From: CAYZQH01 sp050300015
GTDB lineage: Bacteria; Pseudomonadota; Gammaproteobacteria; Pseudomonadales; Cellvibrionaceae
Reading direction: 5' to 3'
NCBI GenBank assembly: GCA_050300015.1
Contig: JBNKWZ010000015.1
Span: 174,528-238,527, forward strand
DNA: 64,000 bases
Below the pieces are notes generated by a model that saw nothing but the letters and a program-made list of their open reading frames with translations, was not told the origin of the DNA and did not search any database. The stretch's first letter is position 1; every line of letters begins with the position of its first letter. Positions 1-7,578 of this stretch are shown piece by piece. The position numbers were made by a program, and so were the translations under genes.

Positions 1-296
1 AACTGGGCCCCCAGAGTTGCAAAAGGCACTTTAATGCCTTTGCGAGCATTCGGCGCACCACATACCACCTGCAAAGGCGCATCGCCCACACCCGCCACCT
101 GACACACGCGCAGCTTCTCTGCATCTGGATGTGCCTCCACCGACAAAATCTCACCAACAACAACTCCACTGAAGCTGCCCGCCACGGGTTCGACAGCGTC
201 TACTTCCAAGCCCGCCATTGTCAATCGGGCCACTAAGGTATCGGTAGAAATATCGGGGTTGACCCACTCTCGTAACCAGGATTCACTGAATTTCAT
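1..296 (-). CDS. pheT: Phenylalanine--tRNA ligase beta subunit, N-terminal part (runs off the window)
   Basis: The 98 codons present read as the N-terminus of bacterial PheT, beginning MKFSESWLREWVNP and continuing into the tRNA-binding (EMAP/OB-fold) domain with the HPDAEKLRVCQV stretch. PheT is the beta half of the alpha2-beta2 enzyme that charges tRNA-Phe in the cytoplasm; the rest of the gene lies beyond base 1. It starts 20 bases after the ugd stop codon and so appears to be the last visible gene of the thrS-to-pheT cluster. Its partner pheS is separated from it by ugd, which is unusual. The assignment is secure; only the missing 3' part is unknown. Confidence 0.96.
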   Translation of the reverse strand, partial: MKFSESWLREWVNPDISTDTLVARLTMAGLEVDAVEPVAGSFSGVVVGEILSVEAHPDAEKLRVCQVAGVGDAPLQVVCGAPNARKGIKVPFATLGAQ

Positions 297-316
297 AGCC
301 TATTTCATTTCACCTT

Positions 317-1657
317 TTAGTTTTTGGCTTTTGCAGGGACACGGCCAATACTGTAATAATCAAAACCACGCTCCACCAACCAGCTAGCCTGATATAAATT
401 TCGCCCGTCGATGACCACTTTGTGATTAAGCTTCTCGCCCACGACCTTCCAATCTGGCGATCGAAACGCTTGCCACTCGGTACAAACCACCAAAGCATCT
501 GCCCCCTCCAACGCGGAATTGGCACTGTCAGCCATTATTAAGTCTGGGCGCTCGCCATAAATGCGCTGGGTTTCTTCCATTGCCTCGGGGTCGTAGGCTC
601 TTACCGTTGCGCCTTTTTGCCAAAGGCCTTCGATTAGTACTCGGCTGGGCGCTTCACGCATATCGTCGGTGTTAGGCTTAAAGGCCAGCCCCCAGAGGGC
701 GATGGTTTTACCCGCTAAGTCTTCACCAAAGTGCTGTTCCAACTTGTCTAATAAAATATGCTTTTGTGTATCGTTGACGGCCTCTACTGCAGTGAGCAGC
801 GGTGCAGGTTCATCAATACTGTTGGCGGTGCGCACCAACGCTTTGACATCCTTGGGAAAACACGACCCGCCGTACCCACAACCCGGGTAAATAAACTGGT
901 AACCAATACGTGGATCGGAACCAATGCCTTTGCGTACCAACTCGATGTCTGCACCAAGTTTTTCGGCCACACGCGACATCTCGTTCATAAAACTGATCTT
1001 AGTCGCCAACATGGCATTAGCAGCGTACTTGGTGAGTTCTGCAGAGCGAACATCCATAAACATGAGTTTGTCATGGTTGCGATTAAACGGCGCGTACAAT
1101 TCCCGCATAAGACTTTCAACGCGAGTGCCTGAGCAACCTACAATGATTCGATCAGGCTTTAAAAAGTCATTGACGGCAGCGCCTTCTTTTAAAAATTCCG
1201 GGTTAGACGCCACATCAAATGCAATGTCCACCCCTCTTTTCTGCAGGGTTTGGGCAATACGGGCTTTTACTTTATCGGCACTGCCCACTGGCACCGTGGA
1301 TTTGTTGATCACCAAACGATAATCATTAATGTACGTCCCAACCGATTCAGCTACCTGTAATACATACCGAAGATCGGCTGCGCCGTCTTCATCGGGTGGT
1401 GTACCTACCGCAATGAACACAATCTCGGCAAATTCGATGGCCGCCTTGGCATCGGTGGTAAATTGTAGACGCCCGTCTTTAACGCTATTGACCACAATGG
1501 TATCCAGACCGGGCTCATAGATTGGGATTTCACCTTTCAGCAGGCGTGACACCTTGTCGGCATCCACGTCTACGCAAGTCACATTGTGACCTGAATGCGC
1601 CAAACAAGCGCCTGTTACCAGGCCAACGTATCCTGTACCAAAGATCGATACTCTCAT
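317..1657 (-). CDS. ugd: UDP-glucose 6-dehydrogenase
   Basis: 446-aa NAD-dependent enzyme that oxidises UDP-glucose to UDP-glucuronate, a precursor of acidic exopolysaccharides and lipid A or O-antigen sugars. The N-terminal Rossmann motif GTGYVGLVTG is at residues 7-16. The catalytic cysteine is Cys266 in GCGYGGSCFPKD, and the C-terminal UDP-binding domain (WGLAFKPNTDDMREAPS) is present. Length is normal for the bacterial family. The start has a good AAGGA site 6 bases upstream. The gene sits 13 bases after pheS and 20 bases before pheT, so it looks co-transcribed with both. No transposon remnants flank it. Function is clear; the location inside pheST is the odd point. Confidence 0.96.
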   Translation of the reverse strand: MRVSIFGTGYVGLVTGACLAHSGHNVTCVDVDADKVSRLLKGEIPIYEPGLDTIVVNSVKDGRLQFTTDAKAAIEFAEIVFIAVGTPPDEDGAADLRYVLQVAESVGTYINDYRLVINKSTVPVGSADKVKARIAQTLQKRGVDIAFDVASNPEFLKEGAAVNDFLKPDRIIVGCSGTRVESLMRELYAPFNRNHDKLMFMDVRSAELTKYAANAMLATKISFMNEMSRVAEKLGADIELVRKGIGSDPRIGYQFIYPGCGYGGSCFPKDVKALVRTANSIDEPAPLLTAVEAVNDTQKHILLDKLEQHFGEDLAGKTIALWGLAFKPNTDDMREAPSRVLIEGLWQKGATVRAYDPEAMEETQRIYGERPDLIMADSANSALEGADALVVCTEWQAFRSPDWKVVGEKLNHKVVIDGRNLYQASWLVERGFDYYSIGRVPAKAKN

Positions 1658-1670
1658 GTGAAATCCTTAT

Positions 1671-2684
1671 TTAAAATTGCTGTAAAAAATTCAAATCGTT
1701 TTCAAAAAATAGGCGCAGGTCATTGATGCCATAGCGCCGCATAGCTAAGCGCTCAACTCCCATACCAAAAGCGAAACCCGTATACTTCTCTGGGTCTACC
1801 TTCGCGGCCCGCAGTACATTGGGGTGAACCATACCGCAGCCACCGACTTCCACCCAGCCGGTGTGTTTACAAACCCTACAGCCTTTTCCTGCACACTGCC
1901 CGCACTGTATGTCCATCTCCGCGGATGGCTCGGTAAAAGGAAAGTACGACGGGCGGAAACGTACAGGCAAGTCGACTTCAAAAAACGCTTTCAGAAATTG
2001 ATCCATCGCGCCCTTAAGGTCCGCGAAGCTGATGCCCTCGTCCACCACCAGACCTTCCACCTGATGAAACATGGGCGTGTGGGTCAAATCAGAATCACAG
2101 CGATACACCCGCCCAGGACAGACAATCCGCAGTGGTGGTGATTGAGATTCCATTACGCGAATTTGTACGGGCGAGGTATGGGTTCTTAGCACATGGGTGG
2201 CATCGATGTAGAAGGTATCGTGCATCGCGCGCGCTGGGTGATGCGCCGGGATATTTAGCGCTTCAAAATTGTGGAAATCGTCTTCGATTTCAGGCCCCAC
2301 AGCCACCTCAAAACCCGAGGCGCAAAATATGGCCTCAATACGCGCTAGTGTCTGGCTCACGGGGTGTAAGCCCCCAACGGCGGTGTCGCGCCCAGGAAGG
2401 GTGACATCTACGGTAGAGCTTGCCAATTTCAAGGAAATTGCAGCGTCATCAAGCTCGGCCTTTTTATCGCCTATACGGTCTTGTAGCGTTTGCTTGGCTT
2501 GATTAATTAAGGCCCCGGCCTTAGGCCTTTCTTGGGCAGATAGCCGCCCTAAAGATTTTAATAAGGCAGTGACTTTGCCTTTTTTACCCAAATAATCCAC
2601 GCGCACGGTTTCAAGATCATTAACATTTTGGGCATTAGAAATAAGTTGCGCTGCTTCTTCGACCAGTGAAGCCAAATTTTCCAT
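1671..2684 (-). CDS. pheS: Phenylalanine--tRNA ligase alpha subunit
   Basis: 337-aa catalytic subunit of phenylalanyl-tRNA synthetase. It begins with the coiled-coil tRNA-binding arm (MENLASLVEEAAQLIS) and continues into the class II aminoacyl-tRNA synthetase core, with motif 3 in GMGVERLAMRRYG near the C-terminus. A cysteine cluster (CGQCAGKGCRVC) precedes motif 3, as in other proteobacterial PheS. The open frame extends 23 codons further upstream, but the family N-terminus and an AGG site upstream favour the start at 2684. It follows rplT after a terminator-like hairpin and a possible promoter, and is followed at once by ugd rather than pheT. Confidence 0.96.
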   Translation of the reverse strand: MENLASLVEEAAQLISNAQNVNDLETVRVDYLGKKGKVTALLKSLGRLSAQERPKAGALINQAKQTLQDRIGDKKAELDDAAISLKLASSTVDVTLPGRDTAVGGLHPVSQTLARIEAIFCASGFEVAVGPEIEDDFHNFEALNIPAHHPARAMHDTFYIDATHVLRTHTSPVQIRVMESQSPPLRIVCPGRVYRCDSDLTHTPMFHQVEGLVVDEGISFADLKGAMDQFLKAFFEVDLPVRFRPSYFPFTEPSAEMDIQCGQCAGKGCRVCKHTGWVEVGGCGMVHPNVLRAAKVDPEKYTGFAFGMGVERLAMRRYGINDLRLFFENDLNFLQQF

Positions 2685-2718
2685 CGAATAACCTATGTAG
2701 CTGGAGAGTCTAGGGGCG

Positions 2719-2748
2719 ATTATAACGGCAATCTGTGCGCCGTGCTCA
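2719..2748 (-). promoter_or_regulatory. Candidate pheS promoter
   Basis: A perfect -10 TATAAT (2719-2724) is preceded, 18 bases upstream, by a weak -35 TGAGCA (2743-2748). It would give a leader of about 30 bases before the pheS start at 2684. It lies downstream of the rplT terminator-like hairpin, so it could give pheS-ugd-pheT their own transcript. Inferred from sequence only. Confidence 0.45.
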
Positions 2749-2784
2749 CCCAATCCCTAAGTCAAAACAGCCGAAAAACGGCAA

Positions 2785-2818
2785 TAAAAAAGGGGAAGGT
2801 CCTAAGCCCTTCCCCTTC
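2785..2818 (-). terminator. Rho-independent terminator after rplT
   Basis: A 10-bp GC-rich stem (arms 2790-2799 and 2808-2817, core AGGGGAAGG/CCTTCCCCT) with an 8-base loop is followed on the minus strand by a run of T. It lies 23 bases past the rplT stop and before pheS, so it should end or attenuate the thrS-infC-rpmI-rplT transcript. Confidence 0.85.
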
Positions 2819-2840
2819 TCAATCCGTTTTGCAGCACTCG

Positions 2841-3200
2841 TTATGCAGCAAGTGCTTCTTGAGCCTTACCTACGATCACTGCAAACGCTGCTTTGTCGTG
2901 AATGGCCAAATCGGCAAGAACGCGACGGTCCAGAGCGATGTTGGCTTTCTTTAAGCCTGCAATCAGACGGCTGTAGCTCATGCCTTCTGCGCGAGACTGT
3001 GCATTAATACGGGTAATCCACAAGGCGCGGAAGTTACGCTTCTTAACACGACGGTCACGATAGGCATATTGTCCAGCCTTGATCACAGCTTGCTTGGCTA
3101 CACGAAATACACGCGAACGCGCTCCGTAATACCCTTTGGCTGCTTTTAATATTTTTTTGTGGCTACGACGCGCCACCACACCACGTTTTACACGGGCCAT
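2841..3200 (-). CDS. rplT: 50S ribosomal protein L20
   Basis: 119-aa ribosomal protein of normal length that binds 23S rRNA early in large-subunit assembly. The basic N-terminus (MARVKRGVVARRSHKKIL) and the YYGARSRVFRVAKQ segment are diagnostic. It starts 24 bases after rpmI and is followed by a strong terminator-like hairpin. In E. coli L20 represses translation of rpmI-rplT by binding a pseudoknot in the messenger; I did not try to identify the equivalent structure here. Confidence 0.98.
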   Translation of the reverse strand: MARVKRGVVARRSHKKILKAAKGYYGARSRVFRVAKQAVIKAGQYAYRDRRVKKRNFRALWITRINAQSRAEGMSYSRLIAGLKKANIALDRRVLADLAIHDKAAFAVIVGKAQEALAA

Positions 3201-3224
3201 AATGATATCCTCTTAGTTCTGGCC

Positions 3225-3419
3225 TTAGTTGGCACGTAACATACGATCAATGAGCGGTTTGTCTGCGGCATTCATAATTGAAGTACCACGAAGTTGACGC
3301 TTACGCTTCGTTGTCATCTTAGTAAGGATATGGCTTTTAAAGGCCCGCTTGTGCTTGTAACCGGCCCCGGTTTTTTTAAACCGTTTGGCGGCTCCACTGT
3401 GTACTTTAGCTTTTGACAT
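3225..3419 (-). CDS. rpmI: 50S ribosomal protein L35
   Basis: 64-aa basic ribosomal protein starting MSKAKVHSGAAKRFKKTG, the normal L35 N-terminus and length. The open frame runs 15 codons further upstream, but the start at 3419 has a clear GGAG site and matches the family. It lies between infC and rplT as in most gammaproteobacteria. Confidence 0.97.
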   Translation of the reverse strand: MSKAKVHSGAAKRFKKTGAGYKHKRAFKSHILTKMTTKRKRQLRGTSIMNAADKPLIDRMLRAN

Positions 3420-3490
3420 GGATACTTCTCCGTTATTAGCGCTAGGCGCTGATTGTGATTTCAAAATAACAAGGCAGCTAAAAAGCCCGG

Positions 3491-4024
3491 CTATTTTTTC
3501 TTTTTAGGAGCAATAACCATCACCAGTTGACGGCCTTCCATTTTCGCGCGCTGCTCAACGGTCCCGTACTCTTCCAGGTCTTGCTCGATTCGGTTCATCA
3601 TCTCCATTCCGAGTTCTTGATGCGCCATCTCGCGACCTCGATATCGTAGTGACACCTTGGCTTTGTCGCCTTGCTCCAGGAAACGCATCAGGTTTTTCAA
3701 CTTCACCTGATAGTCCCCATCCTCCGTCCCAGGACGAAATTTCATTTCTTTAACTTGCTGCTGCTTTTGCTTCTTCTTCGCCGCAGCCTTTTGCTTCTTC
3801 AGTTCGAACAGATGCTTACCATAATCCATGATTTTGCACACGACCGGTTCTGCGTCCGGTGCTATGGCAACAAGGTCCAAGCTTACCGCCTGAGCAGCTG
3901 CGAGCGCCTCTTCTAGAGTCACAATGCCTATTTGCTCACCATCATGACCGATCAATCTTACTTCTGACGCTTCAATTTGCTCATTAATGTCGGCCTTTTT
4001 GCTGCGGCCCTTTGCATTATTAAT
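3491..4024 (-). CDS. infC: Translation initiation factor IF-3, with ATT start codon
   Basis: 177-aa factor that binds the 30S subunit and checks start-codon/initiator-tRNA pairing. The frame continues upstream of the first conventional start (TTG at 3955) and reads INNAKGRSKKADINEQI before the conserved EVRLIGHDGEQIG, matching the IF-3 N-terminal domain. No ATG, GTG or TTG is available at the expected position, but an ATT codon at 4022-4024 follows AGGAG and AAGG. E. coli infC is known to start with AUU, which lets IF-3 repress its own translation. Starting here gives nearly the E. coli length of 180 aa. A start at 3955 would remove part of the N-terminal domain. Confidence 0.95.
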   Translation of the reverse strand: MNNAKGRSKKADINEQIEASEVRLIGHDGEQIGIVTLEEALAAAQAVSLDLVAIAPDAEPVVCKIMDYGKHLFELKKQKAAAKKKQKQQQVKEMKFRPGTEDGDYQVKLKNLMRFLEQGDKAKVSLRYRGREMAHQELGMEMMNRIEQDLEEYGTVEQRAKMEGRQLVMVIAPKKKK

Positions 4025-4038
4025 GGTTGCCTTCTCCT
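4022..4038 (-). promoter_or_regulatory. infC ribosome-binding site and ATT initiation codon
   Basis: Reading on the minus strand, AGGAG and then AAGG lie 5 to 9 bases before ATT, giving strong Shine-Dalgarno pairing next to a non-canonical start. This is the arrangement expected for IF-3 autogenous control. Confidence 0.85.
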
Positions 4039-4074
4039 CTGTACGTTAATCGAATATTCAGAACCCCTAATAGA

Positions 4075-5994
4075 CTAGACGTTTTTTCGGCTGCGACGTG
4101 AAATGTCGTCCGAAATCAACGCTTCGAATTGGTTCAGCGACATGGAACCCAGGTCATCACCGCCTCGGGCCCTAACGGAAACCGTGCCATCGGCAACCTC
4201 CTGGTCGCCCACTATCAGCAGGTAGGGTGTCTTCTGAATTGTGTGCTCGCGGATTTTAAAGCCGATTTTTTCATTTCTCAAGTCAGAAATGGCCCTAAAC
4301 CCTTTGTTTTTCAGGGATTTCTCGATTCTTGCGGCATATTCGGCCTGATTGTCGGTAATATTGAGCACAACGACCTGCTCCGGGGCAAGCCAAGTGGGAA
4401 ATGCGCCCTCATAGTGCTCGATCAAAATCCCGATAAAACGCTCAAACGATCCCAAAATGGCGCGATGCAGCATTACAGGGGTTTGGCGCGAACCGTCCTC
4501 CGCCACAAACTGGGCGTCTAGCCGGCCCGGCATGGAAAAATCCACTTGAATGGTACCGCATTGCCAAACACGACCTAAGCAATCTTTCAACGAAAACTCA
4601 ATTTTGGGCCCATAAAAGGCGCCCTCCCCTGGTAACAACTCCCAGGCAAGCCCCTTGTTATCCAGTGCATCAGAAAGGGCCTTTTCCGCTTTATCCCATA
4701 CAACATCATCTCCAACCCGCTGTTCTGGTCGTGTGGACAGGCGAATAATGACGTCTTCAAAGCCGAAGTCCGCATACACGTCGTACAATAAATCCGTAAA
4801 CTGAGAAACCTCTTGCTGAATCATACTTTCCGAGCAAAAAATATGAGCATCGTCCTGGGTAAAGGCCCGCACCCGCATAATGCCTTGCAGCGTACCAGAA
4901 GCCTCATTACGGTGGCAGGAGCCAAACTCTGCCAAACGTAAAGGCAAATCTCGATAACTCTTTAGCCCTTGATTAAACACCTGCACATGGCAGGGGCAAT
5001 TCATAGGTTTAACTGCGTAGTCGCGCGCTTCCGATTCAACCGTAAACATGTTTTCACGGAATTTATCCCAATGGCCTGAGCGTTCCCACAGACTTTTATC
5101 CACCACCTGTGGCGTTTTTATCTCTTCGTACCCATTCAAACGTTGTACTTGACGCATATAGGTTTCAATGGCGGTATACACCGACCAACCTTTTGGGTGC
5201 CAAAACACCATGCCGGGCGCTTCTTCTTGCAAATGAAACAAGTTGAATTTTTTACCCAGTTTTCGATGATCACGTTTTTCGGCCTCTTCCAAGCGGTGCA
5301 AATAGGCTTTAAGGTCTTTTTTACTGGCCCAAGCCGTACCGTAGATTCTTTGTAACATCTCGTTGTTGGAATCACCACGCCAATAGGCGCCGGCCACCTT
5401 CATCAACTTAAAATGCTTAATTTGGTTGATATTGGGAACATGAGGTCCACGGCAAAGGTCTTCAAAATCACCCTGACGGTATAATGAAAGCCTCTCTCCG
5501 ACGGGGATAGACTCGATAATCTCAGCTTTATATTCCTCGCCCAGCCCACGAAAATAGGCGACTGCGTCATCGCGTGACAGCTCACGGCGCACAACGGTTT
5601 CACCTTCCTGCGCCAAAGCCTGCATACGTTTTTCAATGGCCTCTAAGTCGTCTGGGGTAAAAGCCCGTTCGTATGCGAAATCGTAATAAAATCCATTATC
5701 TATCACCGGACCAATGGTGACCTGTGCCTCGGGAAACAGCTGTTTCACTGCCTGCGCCAACAAATGAGCGCAGGAGTGTCGAATAATCTCCAAGCCCTCT
5801 GGGTTTTTATCGGTGATAATGGAGAGAGATGCGTCCGCATCAATCACAAAGCTGGCATCCACTTGCTGGTTATTAACAACCCCCCCGAGGGTTGCCTTTG
5901 CCAGACCCGGGCCAATATCTTGTGCCACATCCATAACTGAAATCGGGCTTGGGAAAGTACGAACGGAACCGTCTGGCAAGGTAATATTAGGCAT
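4075..5994 (-). CDS. thrS: Threonine--tRNA ligase
   Basis: 639-aa class II synthetase that charges tRNA-Thr. Domains in order: N-terminal TGS domain starting MPNITLPDGSVRTF, the second N-terminal editing domain with HSCAHLLAQAVKQLFP, the catalytic core with the zinc-ligand region MNCPCHVQVF, and the C-terminal anticodon-binding domain (VVVLNITDNQAEYA). The open frame reaches 6027, but the start at 5994 has an AGGAG site and fits the family N-terminus. It is the first gene of the translation cluster. E. coli ThrS represses its own translation at a leader operator; the leader of about 60 bases here would be short for that. Confidence 0.97.
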   Translation of the reverse strand: MPNITLPDGSVRTFPSPISVMDVAQDIGPGLAKATLGGVVNNQQVDASFVIDADASLSIITDKNPEGLEIIRHSCAHLLAQAVKQLFPEAQVTIGPVIDNGFYYDFAYERAFTPDDLEAIEKRMQALAQEGETVVRRELSRDDAVAYFRGLGEEYKAEIIESIPVGERLSLYRQGDFEDLCRGPHVPNINQIKHFKLMKVAGAYWRGDSNNEMLQRIYGTAWASKKDLKAYLHRLEEAEKRDHRKLGKKFNLFHLQEEAPGMVFWHPKGWSVYTAIETYMRQVQRLNGYEEIKTPQVVDKSLWERSGHWDKFRENMFTVESEARDYAVKPMNCPCHVQVFNQGLKSYRDLPLRLAEFGSCHRNEASGTLQGIMRVRAFTQDDAHIFCSESMIQQEVSQFTDLLYDVYADFGFEDVIIRLSTRPEQRVGDDVVWDKAEKALSDALDNKGLAWELLPGEGAFYGPKIEFSLKDCLGRVWQCGTIQVDFSMPGRLDAQFVAEDGSRQTPVMLHRAILGSFERFIGILIEHYEGAFPTWLAPEQVVVLNITDNQAEYAARIEKSLKNKGFRAISDLRNEKIGFKIREHTIQKTPYLLIVGDQEVADGTVSVRARGGDDLGSMSLNQFEALISDDISRRSRKNV

Positions 5995-6059
5995 GAGCGC
6001 TCCTGATTCAGTGGTGACCCCTACCAAAGGCCACGTGAAGGGTTGACGAAAAGCGCGGG

Positions 6060-6088
6060 AGTATAACGATTACAGAAATAAATATCCA
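6060..6088 (-). promoter_or_regulatory. Candidate thrS promoter
   Basis: TGGATA (6083-6088), a 17-base spacer and TATACT (6060-6065) on the minus strand give a plausible sigma-70 promoter with transcription starting about 60 bases before thrS. It lies between the end of the methylthioinosine phosphorylase gene and thrS, where the translation operon must begin. Confidence 0.5.
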
Positions 6089-6256
6089 CGTACGATGACG
6101 CACGACCAGACCTTAAATGGCATTAAGAAAAACGGTGACCATAGCAGCACACGGCTGACAGCGAGTTCGATCAAAACTGGACGCAAATTGGTGCACACAC
6201 AGAGTCGGGCCGCAAAAACTGCATATCAATGAGGTTTACTGCACCGCGGACGCTCG

Positions 6257-7012
6257 CTAGCTTTCACAGATTTCAGTAATGGCGGTTTGTAATATCTGTA
6301 ATAGCTTGCCATTGGCGCGCTCAAGTACAGAACTGATTTCTTTTAACGTGATGGCCTCCACTCCAACACCTGCCCCCCAATTGACAACCGTGCAAAGGGA
6401 AGCGTACGCAATATCAAGCTCCCGCGCTAAGCCCGCCTCTGGCATCATGGTCATACCCACCAGAGTACAGCCATCACGTTTTAAGCGTTGAACTTCGGCA
6501 GCGGTCTCTAACCGCGGGCCCTGCGTACAGCCATAGGTACCTCCGTTAATCCAACGTATCCCCGAACCGGTTAACACCTTTTCGATGGTTTTTCTGAGGC
6601 TTCCATCAAAGGGGTGGGCAAAGTCAACATGATTGAATTCTTCCGAAAGCAAATCAGCATAGGTGTGCTCGCGACCATAGGTGTAATCGATAATTTGATC
6701 GGGTAACACCATAACCCCCGGGGAGCATTGATCGTCTATTCCCCCCACCGCGTTGAGGGCGATAATTTTATCTACCCGCAACTCGCGTAGCGCCCAAAGG
6801 TTTGCCCGGTAATTAATCTTATGGGGTGCCAAACGATGAGCGTGTCCGTGGCGCGGTAGAAACACCACACGGCACTGGTGGTATTCGCCTGCCACAATGC
6901 CAAACACATCACCAAAAGGCGTATTTACCGTTTTTTCGGTAACATTACTTAGAATAGGAAGCTCGTAGAAGCCAGAGCCTCCGATAATGGCAATAGTACA
7001 TTTTTTCTGCAC
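6257..7012 (-). CDS. S-methyl-5'-thioinosine phosphorylase (MTAP/PNP family)
   Basis: 251-aa purine-nucleoside phosphorylase of the MTA phosphorylase group. It opens with IAIIGGSGFYEL and carries FLPRHGHAHRLAPHKINYRAN, NAVGGI, TQGPRLET and GMTMMPEA in the usual order. The closest match I recall is P. aeruginosa PA3004, shown to cleave 5'-methylthioinosine to hypoxanthine and methylthioribose-1-phosphate; ordinary MTA phosphorylase activity cannot be excluded from sequence. The start is a GTG with a TAAGG site. It is the last gene of the psrA operon, 14 bases after hpt, whose product would use the hypoxanthine released. Confidence 0.88.
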   Translation of the reverse strand: MQKKCTIAIIGGSGFYELPILSNVTEKTVNTPFGDVFGIVAGEYHQCRVVFLPRHGHAHRLAPHKINYRANLWALRELRVDKIIALNAVGGIDDQCSPGVMVLPDQIIDYTYGREHTYADLLSEEFNHVDFAHPFDGSLRKTIEKVLTGSGIRWINGGTYGCTQGPRLETAAEVQRLKRDGCTLVGMTMMPEAGLARELDIAYASLCTVVNWGAGVGVEAITLKEISSVLERANGKLLQILQTAITEICES

Positions 7013-7026
7013 GGCCTTACCTGTTG

Positions 7027-7578
7027 TTATTGTTGTCTAAGCGCCCAAATACCGGAGGCATTTCGCCAATAACCGTTACAGTCCATTCCCATGCCAAAAA
7101 CATATCGGTCGGGTACGGTAAACGAGCAAAACTCGGGAATTTGCTCTGTGGTGGGTAGCTCCAGTAGCTTATGGGCCATCACGGCACAGCGCACTGAGGT
7201 TGCCCCCTGATCCAGAGCGTAGTGTCGCACAGCGCTGAGCGTAAGACCACGGTCAAATATGTCGTCGCAAATCAATACATGCTTACCTTGAATCGGTTTC
7301 ACGGGCTTTGCGAACCACTTGAGCTCGTTGGTGGCTTCGTTTTTGTGATAACGGGTGGCGTGCACGTAGTCCAACACCACCGGCATTGTCAGTTGTGTTA
7401 ACAAATGCCCACTGAACACCAACGCACCGTTCATCACCGCCCAAACCACCACTTCCTGCTCAGCATAATGGGCATTAATACTCCGCGCCATTTGTGCAAT
7501 GGCGGCCTCCACTTGTTCCTGGCCTAATAGGCAATCCGCGTGTTCCGCTAAGGCTTGGGTGGTATAGCGGTCTATCAT
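7027..7578 (-). CDS. hpt: Hypoxanthine-guanine phosphoribosyltransferase
   Basis: 183-aa cytoplasmic enzyme converting hypoxanthine (or guanine) plus PRPP to IMP (or GMP). The PRPP-binding loop VLICDDIFDRGLT lies near residues 100-112, and the upstream VVVWAVMNGALVFSG stretch is typical of the family. The start at 7578 (MIDRYTTQALAEH) overlaps the stop of the MscS gene in ATGA, suggesting translational coupling; the longer frame upstream lies inside that gene. The next gene is the methylthioinosine phosphorylase, so the pair would recycle the purine ring of methylthioadenosine. Confidence 0.93.
   Translation of the reverse strand: MIDRYTTQALAEHADCLLGQEQVEAAIAQMARSINAHYAEQEVVVWAVMNGALVFSGHLLTQLTMPVVLDYVHATRYHKNEATNELKWFAKPVKPIQGKHVLICDDIFDRGLTLSAVRHYALDQGATSVRCAVMAHKLLELPTTEQIPEFCSFTVPDRYVFGMGMDCNGYWRNASGIWALRQQ

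Noticed and set aside
758..1132. Open frames on the plus strand inside ugd, pheS, thrS and other genes
   Set aside because: They are antisense shadows of clearly conserved genes, with no ribosome sites or recognisable products.
2685..2784. Possible pheM-type leader peptide before pheS
   Set aside because: No Phe-rich short frame with a ribosome site was found on the minus strand.
3476..3500. AGCCGGGCT followed by TTTTT after the infC stop, looking like a terminator
   Set aside because: The palindrome leaves almost no loop and the stem is only about four pairs; rpmI follows in the same operon.
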